DNA of 64,000 bases from Lachnospiraceae bacterium (GCA_017396555.1 JAFQLS010000045.1:1-64000); one strand, 5' to 3'. Positions 26,264-36,465 are shown, counted from the first letter of the stretch. The notes: generated by a model not told the origin, from the letters alone. A program made the numbers and translations.

Positions 26264-27598
26264 TTACTTCTCCTTCAAAAACCTTTTCAAAAGAAAGGTC
26301 ATAAAATACGGAAATGTATAAAACTTCCCATTAAATCCAATATTCTTATTTGCCAATTTAATACCGTATTTAATATCCTGATAAGTATCTCTTTCTATCA
26401 ACGCATTAAGCGACGGTGTTGATGCATCATTTACCTTGACCTCCACAGGAATCAACGAATTCTTATCCCTTACAAAGAAATCCATTTCTATGGTTCCTTT
26501 TTGATTCTTATAGAAATACAACTCATAACCCTGTTTTGTCAGCATATCACCCACCATATTTTCATATATGGCGCCCTTATATATATTAAAATTCTTGTTA
26601 TTTCGAAGGTCTTCCTGAGCTTCTTCATCAATTGATGCGATTAATAGCCCTGTATCTCTAAAATATATCTTGAAATTATCAGGATTATAATTGCCCTTAA
26701 GAGGTAACTCAGGCATAGTCATGCAGTGACATACGTTGATTATTCCCGCGTTATTAAGCCAGTCTACAACTCCTATATAATTTCGATTTCTTGCACCGTC
26801 TTTGATTTTTGATATTTGAAACTTTTTATTGTCCTTACCAAGAAATACAGGAATTTTTCTATACACATCAAGAATCTTACCCTTATCAAGTCCACCTGCA
26901 TATTTAGTAATGTCTTCTTCATAGTCCAAGAGTAATTGCTTCTGTAATTTCAAGGTACCACTGTAATTTTTATTAGTTACAAAAGAAAATACCACAGCCG
27001 GCATTCCTCCAAGAACCATATATTCTCTAAAATTATCAAGCATTACATCATACTCTACTTGTGATAGGGGTGTAATAGATAACATTTTTTGAAACAAATC
27101 TTCTATTTGCTCTGCTTTGTAGCCCTTTGCCCAAAGATACTCCTCAAAATCTAACGAATACATCTCGTAATCTTCCTTGTACCCTACACTGTTAGATTCT
27201 ATTTCATTGTAATTAATTCCCATAAGCGAACCCGAACAAATAACGTCATATCTTCCATCAAGTTTAAAAGATTTAAGACTTGTAGCACAATTTATACAAT
27301 CCTGAATTTCATCAAAAAATATAAGTGTCTCTCCGGGAATAAACTCTATGTTAGGATTCTTTAAGGAAATATTCTTCACTATGGTATCTACTTCAAAACC
27401 TTCATCAAATATATCCTTATATTGCTTTTGCAAAACAAAATTTATCTCTATTACGGATTGATAGTTTTTATCCGCAAATGTCTTAATCGCCTCAGTTTTT
27501 CCAATCTGACGCGCTCCTTTAACAATGAGCGGAAGCTTCTCACCATTGCACTTCCAATCCAGCAAAAAACTATCTATTTTTCTACTAAGACGTTCCAT
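26264..27598 (-). CDS. AAA ATPase with DUF4143 domain
   Basis: A 444-residue protein of the large family with an N-terminal AAA_14 ATPase and a C-terminal DUF4143 domain. Walker A is GARQIGKT near residue 29 and Walker B LIFFDEIQD near 95; CSGSL near 121 is the sensor strand. The C-terminal part ends in a PD-(D/E)XK-like strand set (EMDFFVRD...LIPVEVKVN), typical of the family. The function is unknown, though these genes move often between genomes. Start chosen at 27598, with GGGAGG 8 bases before. It is transcribed towards the ImmA/IrrE gene. Confidence 0.85.
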   Translation of the reverse strand: MERLSRKIDSFLLDWKCNGEKLPLIVKGARQIGKTEAIKTFADKNYQSVIEINFVLQKQYKDIFDEGFEVDTIVKNISLKNPNIEFIPGETLIFFDEIQDCINCATSLKSFKLDGRYDVICSGSLMGINYNEIESNSVGYKEDYEMYSLDFEEYLWAKGYKAEQIEDLFQKMLSITPLSQVEYDVMLDNFREYMVLGGMPAVVFSFVTNKNYSGTLKLQKQLLLDYEEDITKYAGGLDKGKILDVYRKIPVFLGKDNKKFQISKIKDGARNRNYIGVVDWLNNAGIINVCHCMTMPELPLKGNYNPDNFKIYFRDTGLLIASIDEEAQEDLRNNKNFNIYKGAIYENMVGDMLTKQGYELYFYKNQKGTIEMDFFVRDKNSLIPVEVKVNDASTPSLNALIERDTYQDIKYGIKLANKNIGFNGKFYTFPYFMTFLLKRFLKEK

Positions 27599-27674
27599 TA
27601 CTAAACCTCCCAAAACCTTGAATCTATACTGTACAAACATAGTATATCACAAAATTCCACCAATTATAACCCTT

Positions 27675-27725
27675 GTTTTGCACATTTTTCCATTTGTTTT
27701 AAGGGGTGTTTTGCACATTTTTCCA
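27675..27725. repeat. Two 18-base direct repeats upstream of the DUF4143 gene
   Basis: GTTTTGCACATTTTTCCA occurs at 27675-27692 and 27708-27725, start-to-start 33 bases, or about three turns of the helix. It lies 77-127 bases before the start of the DUF4143 gene. The spacing fits binding sites for one protein on one face of the DNA. Confidence 0.6.
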
Positions 27726-27728
27726 GAA

Positions 27729-28844
27729 CTAAACCAAATTCTCCGGATTAAGACACTCCAGTTCAGGTATCACGAACCTTCCATCCTTTCTAATTAGCAC
27801 ATCATCAAAATAAATTTCGCCGCCACCATATTCCGGTGTCTGTATCTGAACTAAATCCCAATGAACTGCTGAATCATTTCCATTTGGTGCATCCTCATAA
27901 CAGCTGCCGGGAGTAAAATGAATCGAACCCATTATCTTTTCATCAAATAATATATCCTTCATTGGCTTAACCACATAAGGGTTCACACCAATGGCAAATT
28001 CTCCCACGTATCTTGCTCCCTCGTCTGTATCAAATATTTCATTGAGTTTCTCAGTGTTATTAGCCGTAGCCTTAACTATTTTACCGTTTTCAAAGGTAAG
28101 GGACACATTTTCAAAGGTAAACCCACGATAAACACTAGGAGTATTATAGGTAATAACACCATTTACGGAATCCTTGACAGGTGCAGAATATACCTCGCCA
28201 TCCGGAATGTTAAATTCTCCTGCGCAAGGCACAGCACCTATGCCCTTAATTGAAAATGATATATCTGTGTCCTTTGCAACTATTCTTACCTTATCAGTTT
28301 TTTTCATAAGCTCCACAAGTGGCTTCATCGCTTCTGCCATCTTGGAATAATCAAGATTACATACCTTGTAATAGAAGTCCTCAAAGCTCTCAAGACTTGT
28401 TCCCATAAGCTGTGCCATAGCATTATTAGGATATCCTGCAATGACCCACTTAGTTTTATTCACTCTGATATCGCTATGCACCGGCTTTGAATAAAGACGT
28501 GAATACAAATCAATCTTCTTACCATCCACATCTGACAACTCATTCATATTATCGCTACCGCTTATACCAATATAGCAATCCATATTATTCATCTCAAGGC
28601 AATCAACCTCTGCCATCAGTTTAAGCTGTTCCTCTGTACAGTTCTTAATAAGCTCCCTCTGCAAGCTCATTTCCTTAATATGAAGAAAAGGCATACCACC
28701 AGCCTCATATACAGCCTTAACGATTTCTCTTCCAAGCTCCATAGTACTGTTGCCTGTAAGCTGAACATACACCTTTTCACCCTTCTGAACTCTAACCGAA
28801 TAATTCACAAGATTGTGCGCAAGCACTCTGTTTCTTTCATCCAT
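27729..28844 (-). CDS. M29 family aminopeptidase
   Basis: A 371-residue metallo-aminopeptidase of the AmpS/PepS (M29) family. Residues expected for the two-metal site are visible: CAGEFNIPDGEVY (about 230), VGEFAIGVNP (about 290), GSIHFTPG (about 320) and SAVHWDLVQI near 340. The length is slightly below the usual ~410. Cytoplasmic; it trims N-terminal residues from peptides. Transcribed in the same direction as and 20 bases after the membrane protein at 28865, it may share that gene's transcript. Confidence 0.9.
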   Translation of the reverse strand: MDERNRVLAHNLVNYSVRVQKGEKVYVQLTGNSTMELGREIVKAVYEAGGMPFLHIKEMSLQRELIKNCTEEQLKLMAEVDCLEMNNMDCYIGISGSDNMNELSDVDGKKIDLYSRLYSKPVHSDIRVNKTKWVIAGYPNNAMAQLMGTSLESFEDFYYKVCNLDYSKMAEAMKPLVELMKKTDKVRIVAKDTDISFSIKGIGAVPCAGEFNIPDGEVYSAPVKDSVNGVITYNTPSVYRGFTFENVSLTFENGKIVKATANNTEKLNEIFDTDEGARYVGEFAIGVNPYVVKPMKDILFDEKIMGSIHFTPGSCYEDAPNGNDSAVHWDLVQIQTPEYGGGEIYFDDVLIRKDGRFVIPELECLNPENLV

Positions 28845-28864
28845 TTCACACTATCTCCATTTCG

Positions 28865-31393
28865 TTAACTAATCTCAATTCCTATAAATCTATTACCTGC
28901 TTCCTCGAACATCTCTGCAGTTTCCTCTATACCATACTTGTAGGTTTCTCCTGTCAAAGGATTTATCATAACGGCGTTATAGAAATCATATCCAACAATG
29001 AGTACACATTCTGTTTCATTAATCATACCTAGCACCGGCTGACCATTGCACACATAATAAAGCACTTGTTCAAGCGTACAACCTGACAAATCCAAACCTC
29101 GATTATCAAGACTTTCATCAATAATTTCTACAGAAGATTTACCTTTACCCATAAGCTTATTTACATTTTTGTTGACACCATTGTATGCAAGCATTCCCTT
29201 AACACATGCTGCAATATGTCTTTCCGGATTATCTGTAGGTGCCACACTCACTCCTGATATCATATGCTCTGTAGGCCTTGAAATCCTCTTCCATAAATAT
29301 CCGCCCTCATCATCCATTACAAGACCGGACTGATTATATGCCGCTTTTATAGCTTCTGCTTCCTCCGTATAAATACCCGTAACCTTACCATATGAATATA
29401 CATAATACACTTCTCCAGCAGAAGCCAGTTCTCTGATACTCATTGCATTAGTTTCATCAAATAATACCTCTTCGGTATACTTAACCTTTAATTTATTAGA
29501 AGTGGTTACCTTGTATACAAAATTAATTACATATTCTGTCTTTTTACGCTCTGTAACTATTGTAGCCAGACTTATTTCATCTTCATTATCTTCAATATTT
29601 CCAAATATCTGATAATCATTTGCAGATACATACCCGCCATCTTCACCTCTTACCACCTGCTTAAGATTAATCATATTTTCAGATATCTCTGCATCAGTAA
29701 AAAATGTTCCTTTTTTTGAATGTTCTTTAAGTAACTGACCCTTATCATCTAAGACCCTTAACTTATTCATAGGGAAAAATATATATCCATTATTATCAAC
29801 GTAGATATCCGACTCATTTGCAATACCATAAATAAAATCATCGTTTATAAAGCCAAGTGCACGCACCCTCTTTTTCGCATCCATTCTTATATCGTACTCA
29901 TTCCCATCTCTGAGACTAAGCACACGGATTCTATTAGCTCCTTCACTTCCGCCATCCGTCTGCCACGCAAGAATGTCACCTGCTTCATTAATACAATAAT
30001 TTTCATCATTCAAACCTGACACAATCTGAACATATTCGTTACCATTTAAGTCAATAGAATACACACAATCATTAATCATTATATACATAACATCGTCTCT
30101 GACATAAGACAATTTACCAATAGATTCCTTAAGAATCTGATATGAACGTGTAAAAGGAATAAACAAAAGCTCTCTACATACATTTTCCTCCGTGCTATAG
30201 CTATATAAAGCAACGCCCACACTTCCTTCATGCTTTCCTCTGTTCATATATCCATATACGATAAACTTAAGATTACCGCTGTCATCAATACTGACTATTT
30301 CCAAATCATGACTGTCATTTATATCACGTAAATCGTCGTCATTTTCATCCTTAAATGAAAACACCTTAGTAATATCATTTTCCTTTGTATCCATCAGCCA
30401 GAGTGTCCTCTCTTTTACAAAAGATATATATGTTCTGCTTTCGGCTGACAAAATTTCCGGTTCTTCCTCACTATTAATTCCGAGATTAATTCTGCTACCT
30501 GATATATTCTGGTTATTTGCTCCAAATTCCTGATTTGTGGTTCTTCCAAAATCAAGTAAATACATATCATTAGAAGTCCATCTAACACGGTAATTTTCCA
30601 CTACATTATAATACTGAAATTCATCATAATCATTCTTAGCCTTTATCATATATTTAAGCTCATAAAAGCCAACATCACCTATAATATCCTTACAAGACAA
30701 TACCGGCTCAGTCACTGTTTCAGGTTCAAGACCTCCCCATGTTATATGGCTGAAGCTTGAATGGATATTTGCATTTCCAAAATCCGAATTATCCTGTGTA
30801 GACTTTGGCTCCAAATAACTGATTATTGCTTCCGGTTCATCACTATACACAGCATTATAAAAATCAAGTACAAAATCTGCCTGCTCTTTAAAATGAGCAT
30901 TTTCATTTTCCATAATTCTTGTGTAATAATTTATTTCTCCGTAATCCTCTGTAGACAACTTTATAATCAATAAATATTCTTCGCCAGCTTCTATCATATT
31001 ATTAATAGTTAATACTGCATTTATCTTATCTCCGTCTACAGACCATGTTTCAACTGTCGTATCCTCAATCAGTCTGTTTGTATCCATGGAGCGTACCTCA
31101 AATGCCACAGACATAATTCCTGAATTATAACGATAAATATTAAGATTAAGCTTGTGATCCTCAGGAATTAATGTTAATGAATCTCTTAAATACATCGCTT
31201 CCATTTCCTGAGTGTATCCATACAATAAATTACTCTCTTTATTATATACGGTGGCCGAAATTACGGGTAACTTAGCCTCTCCCATAATGGAATTGCTCTC
31301 TTCTTCTCTTTCCACATTAAAATAGAGATATAATCCCACCGTTCCCACAAATACTAATATAATTATAAAAAATTTCAATAATAAATGTCTCAT
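28865..31393 (-). CDS. Large membrane-anchored protein with C39-like C-terminal domain
   Basis: An 842-residue protein. Residues ~7-26 are a single anchor helix and most of the rest should be extracellular. The middle (~330-640) has repeated beta segments reminiscent of a propeller. The last ~120 residues follow the plan of peptidase C39-like domains: a Cys in AACVKGMLAY, GQPVLGMIN, and IVGYDFYNAVMINPLTG. The His that normally precedes VVGYD is missing, so the domain is probably not a working peptidase. The ATG overlaps the stop of the methyltransferase gene by four bases (ATGA). Confidence 0.6.
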   Translation of the reverse strand: MRHLLLKFFIIILVFVGTVGLYLYFNVEREEESNSIMGEAKLPVISATVYNKESNLLYGYTQEMEAMYLRDSLTLIPEDHKLNLNIYRYNSGIMSVAFEVRSMDTNRLIEDTTVETWSVDGDKINAVLTINNMIEAGEEYLLIIKLSTEDYGEINYYTRIMENENAHFKEQADFVLDFYNAVYSDEPEAIISYLEPKSTQDNSDFGNANIHSSFSHITWGGLEPETVTEPVLSCKDIIGDVGFYELKYMIKAKNDYDEFQYYNVVENYRVRWTSNDMYLLDFGRTTNQEFGANNQNISGSRINLGINSEEEPEILSAESRTYISFVKERTLWLMDTKENDITKVFSFKDENDDDLRDINDSHDLEIVSIDDSGNLKFIVYGYMNRGKHEGSVGVALYSYSTEENVCRELLFIPFTRSYQILKESIGKLSYVRDDVMYIMINDCVYSIDLNGNEYVQIVSGLNDENYCINEAGDILAWQTDGGSEGANRIRVLSLRDGNEYDIRMDAKKRVRALGFINDDFIYGIANESDIYVDNNGYIFFPMNKLRVLDDKGQLLKEHSKKGTFFTDAEISENMINLKQVVRGEDGGYVSANDYQIFGNIEDNEDEISLATIVTERKKTEYVINFVYKVTTSNKLKVKYTEEVLFDETNAMSIRELASAGEVYYVYSYGKVTGIYTEEAEAIKAAYNQSGLVMDDEGGYLWKRISRPTEHMISGVSVAPTDNPERHIAACVKGMLAYNGVNKNVNKLMGKGKSSVEIIDESLDNRGLDLSGCTLEQVLYYVCNGQPVLGMINETECVLIVGYDFYNAVMINPLTGETYKYGIEETAEMFEEAGNRFIGIEIS

Positions 31394-32547
31394 AATTCCT
31401 CTTTCAATAATTTGTCCAATGTCTGATTTACATTAATTTCATTTAATAACGCATGGACATTATTTTCTTCCGTTAAATGCTTCTTACATGTTTTCACACC
31501 TCTTATAAGCAAATTTTTAGGTGTGTGCTCCATATCAATAAATTCAAGAATATCTGTCCTATATCCATTTTCTTCGAGAAGTTCAGCCCTAATTCCATCT
31601 GTTAAAAGTGCTGATATTCTCTCCTTAAGAATTCCGTATTTAAGAACAGGTTTAAGGATATTATTACTAATTTGAGCATTAAGCTCATGCTGGCAGCATG
31701 GAACCGACAAAATAACTGATGCATTCCATTTTATAGCCTTAAATAGTGCATAATCAGTTGCAGTATCACAGGCATGAAGAGTAATAACCATATCTACCTG
31801 TGACACACCCTCATAATCTGCAATATCGCCCTTAAGAAATGTTAGTTTATCATAATCATATTTCTGCGCATATCTGTTACATTTATCGATAACATCTTCC
31901 TTAAGATCTAGTCCAATTATTTTTACATCATAATCATTCAAAACTCTGAGATAATAATATACTGCAAAAGTAAGATAACTCTTACCACAACCAAAGTCAA
32001 GAATTGTTATTTCCCTGTCACCTGGAAGTGCGGGTAAAATGTCCTGAATAAATTCAAGAAATCTATTAATCTGTCTGAACTTATCATACTTCGCCTTAAT
32101 TACCTTACCATCTGTTGTCATAACACCCAGATCAACAAGAAATGGCACTGCCTCACCTTCCGGAAGTAAATACTTCTTTGCCTTATTATGTTCCAGATTA
32201 ATTTCTTTTTCAAATTTCAATTTTTCAGGAGTTTTCTTTGAAGAAATATTAACCTTTCCTTTCTTGCTTACAAGAATTGTTGTAGTTTTTCCTGAATTAA
32301 TAATCTGACACTGCTTGAAATTATTTACTATTCTATCCTCAAGGTAGGATATTGCTTCCTCTAAATCATAATTATTATGAATGACCTTAGTTCCAATATA
32401 CTCTGTTGCCTGAAATTTAATTTCACTCTTGATTCTTACAGGACGAACCTTTATCTTACTTACAACTGCATTTCCTTTTGGACCGCTTACAACTAACGAG
32501 GCAAGATTCTCGTTTAAATTTTCAACCAAACATTCATGAATATTCAT
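31390..32547 (-). CDS. Class I SAM-dependent methyltransferase (Methyltransf_32-like)
   Basis: A 385-residue protein. The SAM site is ILDFGCGKSYLTFA (motif I, near residue 183) with an acidic IIGLDLKED strand following. VITLHACDTATDYAL and SVPCCQHELN are hallmark segments of the Methyltransf_32 group, to which eukaryotic GSTCD belongs. The N-terminal ~150 residues are a separate domain of unknown role. The substrate is not known; RNA is often suspected for the group. Its start overlaps the stop of the debranching-enzyme gene by one base (TAATG). Confidence 0.8.
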   Translation of the reverse strand: MNIHECLVENLNENLASLVVSGPKGNAVVSKIKVRPVRIKSEIKFQATEYIGTKVIHNNYDLEEAISYLEDRIVNNFKQCQIINSGKTTTILVSKKGKVNISSKKTPEKLKFEKEINLEHNKAKKYLLPEGEAVPFLVDLGVMTTDGKVIKAKYDKFRQINRFLEFIQDILPALPGDREITILDFGCGKSYLTFAVYYYLRVLNDYDVKIIGLDLKEDVIDKCNRYAQKYDYDKLTFLKGDIADYEGVSQVDMVITLHACDTATDYALFKAIKWNASVILSVPCCQHELNAQISNNILKPVLKYGILKERISALLTDGIRAELLEENGYRTDILEFIDMEHTPKNLLIRGVKTCKKHLTEENNVHALLNEINVNQTLDKLLKEEL

Positions 32548-34508
32548 TACATTACATCCTCTACATATGCTCTGAGAATTTCACCAACACTCCACGCCTG
32601 TGCATAACAGCCTCTTGAAATAATTGGTTCATTTCCGTCAAATATTTCAGCAATCGAACCAATACAACCATCTCTCAAATGATCTTCTACCGGCTCAATC
32701 ATCATTCTTGCACGCTTCTTAGCTTCCTCAGTTCTTCCATTAACCTTTACATATGCAGTAATAAATCCACCAAGCGGGAATGCCCATGTAGTTCCCTGAT
32801 GATATGCAGCATCCCTGTCGTGAAGCTTGCCCTTGTACTGCCCTATATATTCTGCATCCTCCGGCGACAAAGAACGTAATCCATAACTTGCATATAAATG
32901 CTCCATAACCGTATTAACAATTTTCTTTGACTTTTCATCATCAAGCATTGTGTATGGAAGTGATACTGCATAAATCTGGTTAGGTCTGATTTTAGGATCA
33001 TTTTCTGTATCGTCCACAACATCATACAGACAGCCCTTCTCTTCATTCCAGAACTTCTCATTAAATGATTTCTTAACCTTCTCTGCAAGCTCGCCGTATT
33101 CCTTATCATTTTTTCCAAATTTCTTAGCAAGCTTTTCCATTACTCTAAGTGCATTATACCAAAGAGCACTAATTTCTACAGGCTTACCATGTCTTGGTGT
33201 AACGACCCATTCACCAACTCTTACATCCATCCATGTAACCTGGTCAAATCCACCACCTGCATGAATAAGATAATCCTTATCCATATAAATTGAAAATTCT
33301 GTTCCGTTCTTGTAACCTTCAATGATTTCCTCAAGCTTTGGATAAATTTCCTCTTCAATAAACTTATAATCATCTGTGTATTCGAGATACTTGTCCACAG
33401 AATAGAAATACCACATAGCTGCATCTACTGTATTGTAAATAGGGTCAACGCCCTCATCCGGAAACATATTTGGAACAAGTCCATTTTTAATATATTTTGC
33501 AAATGTTCTTAATATTCCCTTTGCATCTTCATATCTCTTAGTAACAAGAGTAAGTCCCTGAAGAGCAATCATTGTATCTCTGCCCCAGTCAGTAAACCAA
33601 GGATAACCTGCCATTACTGTCTTATAGCCAGTTGACCTTCTCTGCACTATAAACTGGTCTGCTGCCTTAACAAGCGTATCTGCAAATTCATCCTTAAGGT
33701 CTGCAGTCTTAACAAGTCCACGAATTCTCTCTCTTGAAGCATTTATAATCTTAAATGCATCCTTTTCATAGTCCTCTTCTATTGAGCAAATAAATGAAAT
33801 TTTCCTTGTTTCATAAGGTGCAACGTCTATTTCTACTGTGTATGGTGTAAATGCATTGTCGATACAGTTACCTCCTGTTGCAATTTCTGTCTGATACTCA
33901 AGGTCTCTAACAAACATTTCCTCGCTGTTAACAATATTTCCTGCATCCACATAAGCCTTTATAAGGAGTTCCTTATTCTCTTCCGGAATAAGATACATTG
34001 TATCTTTGCTCTTTTTATATTCGAATTTAAGCGCTGCTCTTTCTTTGTTATTATCATGTTCTCTATAAGTAAATAAAGGTGTAAGCGATAATTTTGTCTG
34101 TTTACTTCCATTTGTAATCTCATAAGCTACAGCTATTGTATTTTTCTCCCATTCAAATGCTATTTCCTTAGTTAAAAATACTTCTTCTGCCTGATACACA
34201 AACTTAGGATTTTCTTCGTATATAAATCTTTGTAAATATTTCTGTCCTTCTTCATTCCATCCGCCCGGATGCTGATTAGTATATAATGAATATTCCTTTT
34301 CCCCTATATCAATTTTCTCATTTATTTTAGTAAGAATGGCATATCTTGATACAGGCGCTCTGAGGCTTGCCACTAAAAGCCCCTGATGGTTTCTAGTATT
34401 TGCTCCGATTATTGAACTTCCCGCATAACCACCGATTCCATTAGTAGTTACCCATTCTCTCTCTAAGCCTGCTTCAAATGTCTTCCAATAACCTTTTCCA
34501 AATCTCAT
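32547..34508 (-). CDS. Glycogen debranching enzyme-like amylo-alpha-1,6-glucosidase
   Basis: A 653-residue protein with a GDE_N-type N-terminal beta domain (to ~270) and an (alpha/alpha)6 GH133-like C-terminal domain. Markers are GYPWFTDWGRDTMIALQGLT near 305, LVPNMFPDEG near 350, NTVDAAMWYFY near 365 and HDRDAAYHQGTTWAFPLGG near 570. It should remove alpha-1,6-linked glucose stubs from glycogen or starch. The ATG at 34508 is used, with AAGAGG 9 bases upstream; a TTG three codons earlier is too close to that site. It is first in a coupled set with the methyltransferase and the C39-like protein. Confidence 0.88.
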   Translation of the reverse strand: MRFGKGYWKTFEAGLEREWVTTNGIGGYAGSSIIGANTRNHQGLLVASLRAPVSRYAILTKINEKIDIGEKEYSLYTNQHPGGWNEEGQKYLQRFIYEENPKFVYQAEEVFLTKEIAFEWEKNTIAVAYEITNGSKQTKLSLTPLFTYREHDNNKERAALKFEYKKSKDTMYLIPEENKELLIKAYVDAGNIVNSEEMFVRDLEYQTEIATGGNCIDNAFTPYTVEIDVAPYETRKISFICSIEEDYEKDAFKIINASRERIRGLVKTADLKDEFADTLVKAADQFIVQRRSTGYKTVMAGYPWFTDWGRDTMIALQGLTLVTKRYEDAKGILRTFAKYIKNGLVPNMFPDEGVDPIYNTVDAAMWYFYSVDKYLEYTDDYKFIEEEIYPKLEEIIEGYKNGTEFSIYMDKDYLIHAGGGFDQVTWMDVRVGEWVVTPRHGKPVEISALWYNALRVMEKLAKKFGKNDKEYGELAEKVKKSFNEKFWNEEKGCLYDVVDDTENDPKIRPNQIYAVSLPYTMLDDEKSKKIVNTVMEHLYASYGLRSLSPEDAEYIGQYKGKLHDRDAAYHQGTTWAFPLGGFITAYVKVNGRTEEAKKRARMMIEPVEDHLRDGCIGSIAEIFDGNEPIISRGCYAQAWSVGEILRAYVEDVM

Positions 34509-34648
34509 ATATTTCAACCTCTTTTCTACTATAATCTTTACCCTTCATCTTATCATAAATACACATAAATTTAAAGAAGAAGTGCAGCTTCCAAATACAT
34601 TAGTTACTCGATTTTTCCTGCTTCTAAGCTACCTAGCATACCATTTTC

Positions 34649-34668
34649 AAAAAGCTCTATAGCTTTTT
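34649..34668. terminator. Probable terminator hairpin
   Basis: AAAAAGCT and AGCTTTTT form an 8-base-pair stem with a CTAT loop, 31 bases after the stop of the gene at 34699-35160. T residues follow on both strands. Confidence 0.5.
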
Positions 34669-34698
34669 CTTACTAATACATTCTTTCTCCCAAACAGA

Positions 34699-35160
34699 TT
34701 ATATAATATTCGAAATAAGAATTATAACCAGCATAACACTAATCATGTAAGTAAAACAACCTGTAGGCTTTTGTGATACATTTTGTTGTTGATGTCTTGT
34801 AGGTGTTGTTACTTGCTGTGAAATTTGTTTAGGCTTTGTAACTCCTTGTGAATTTCTTGCTTTACTATATAATGCTAACGGATCCTTTACCAACATTATG
34901 CGCGAATAGAAATTATCAATCCATCTCACATCTTCAGCCACACACATATTTTCTTCCGAACATCCCGGTTCATGTGCAATTTGATTTCTAACCCAACGAT
35001 AATGTTTTAATTTTTTTAAATCTTCATTCCAACCCTCAACATAATCAGCACCATTGGGAGTGCTGAGCATTTCATCAATGTACGCTGACACGCCGTGACT
35101 GTCTCTATACATTTCGCTACATATCTTCTCAAGCTTTTTGTACGAATCAATAAAACTCAT
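34699..35160 (-). CDS. HEPN-like membrane-tailed protein (DUF6548-like)
   Basis: A 153-residue protein. The N-terminal ~95 residues look like a small helical domain with RWVRNQIAHE near residue 60, which fits the R-x4-6-H motif of HEPN RNases. A Gln/Thr-rich linker and a single C-terminal hydrophobic helix (~136-152) follow, so the domain is probably tethered to the membrane from inside. I associate this layout with a Lachnospiraceae family annotated DUF6548, from memory. HEPN domains are often toxins or defence effectors; no partner gene is adjacent. Confidence 0.6.
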   Translation of the reverse strand: MSFIDSYKKLEKICSEMYRDSHGVSAYIDEMLSTPNGADYVEGWNEDLKKLKHYRWVRNQIAHEPGCSEENMCVAEDVRWIDNFYSRIMLVKDPLALYSKARNSQGVTKPKQISQQVTTPTRHQQQNVSQKPTGCFTYMISVMLVIILISNII

Positions 35161-35272
35161 ATTTGCTCATCTACTTTCCTGCTCCGTTTTTATAAATACA
35201 ACATTATTACTAAGTAGTGATATTTTCACCTATCCACGATTCATTATCCTCTAAAACTATTTTATGCGAAGT

Positions 35273-35380
35273 TTATTCTTCATCCAAGCCAAAATAATAA
35301 TTATTCACTAAAAGTCCTATTTCTTTTTCATTTAGAGTCTTATCTAACAATCTAATATTATCACAAAAAGATAATTCCAC
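35273..35380 (-). pseudogene. Short remnant downstream of the RHS fragment
   Basis: A 35-codon open frame (GTG at 35380, stop at 35273) with protein-like composition, ending LVNNYYFGLDEE. No ribosome site and no family match. It follows the RHS remnant in the same direction, where an immunity gene would be expected in an RHS cassette, so it may be a decayed piece of one. The remaining ~150 bases of the gap (35161-35424) show nothing firm. Confidence 0.25.
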
Positions 35381-35424
35381 ATTTACTTAACTAAGTTTAA
35401 AATAATGAATATTATATATTACAA

Positions 35425-36465
35425 CTAATCAAAACAACGTAATGTTATTTTTATTTCTCCGAGAATCTCCTCTAGTCGTTTTCCGTTAGCATCAGTTATA
35501 CAAGAGGTACTTCCCTTGATGTCCTTGCCATAGAAATAAACTGACTCACCATCATCATATCTTACTCCGGCTATTACATTAGATTCTGTTCCTGTTATAT
35601 TAAGGCTTGTCCTGCTGTCTGCTTCATCCGTTGTATATAGCAGCATTTCCCCTTCATAATAATAGTAAGTTGTTACTCCATTTTCGGTCTTGGAGATTCT
35701 CTTGCCTTCTCCGTCATACACATTTGTCTGCTCTGATATTATAACGGCTTCTTTTACTTCCCTTGTTCTTGTAAGACAATTACTTATATCATACTCATTA
35801 AGGATGTATCTATCCGTTATGGAATCATACTCTGATACCTGATTACCACGTCCGTCATACTGATAAGTCTTATATCCTGTTACACTTCCACTTATATCTG
35901 CCCTTATTACCTGATTAAGTTCATTGTAGATGTATAAGGTTGTTTTATCAGCCTCTACTACTTTAGTTCTATTTCCGACCTTGTCATATTCATAGAATGT
36001 TTCAGATACATTTCCTGTAGCATTATCTGTCTCTACTGTGGATGTCAGTCTGTTTAAGCTGTCGTATGTATGGACTCTGGTTCTGTCAAGAGCAGCATCT
36101 GACATATAGTCTGTCTCTGAGATTATGTTGCTGTTCTTATCATATGTGTATGCATGTCTTTCGTATACCGTATCAAGACTGCTACTGTCAGTATAATACA
36201 TAAGTGTCACTCTGTCCAATGCATCATACTCATAGCTTCTTAGGATGTAGCTTTCTTCTTCCACAAGGAAATTCTTATAATCTCGTATCTCTTTTATCTT
36301 GCCATCGTTATGGAATTCATAGGTTCTTACCTTTCTTATAACCTCAGTCCCGTTTTCATCTATGACAGCATTTACACCTGTTACCCAGTTATGATTATTA
36401 TAAGATATGGTAATGCCCTTTACACTGCTTCCTTTCCTGTAAATTTTTAAATTTACTTTCAGCAT
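35425..36465 (-). pseudogene. RHS/YD-repeat fragment
   Basis: A 346-codon frame made of YD repeats (YDALDRVTLMYY, YDSLNRLTSTVE, YDKVGNRTKV, YDGRGNQVSEYD) that runs up to GSTSCITDANGK, close to the end of an RHS core, then deviates and stops. Full RHS proteins are well over 1000 residues, with signals at the N-terminus; here there is no N-terminal domain and no ribosome site before the first ATG. The toxin tip is also missing. It is best read as a silent or decayed RHS cassette rather than a working gene. Confidence 0.7.

Noticed and set aside
27675-27725. CRISPR array
   Set aside because: Only two repeats, a 15-base spacer, and no cas gene nearby.
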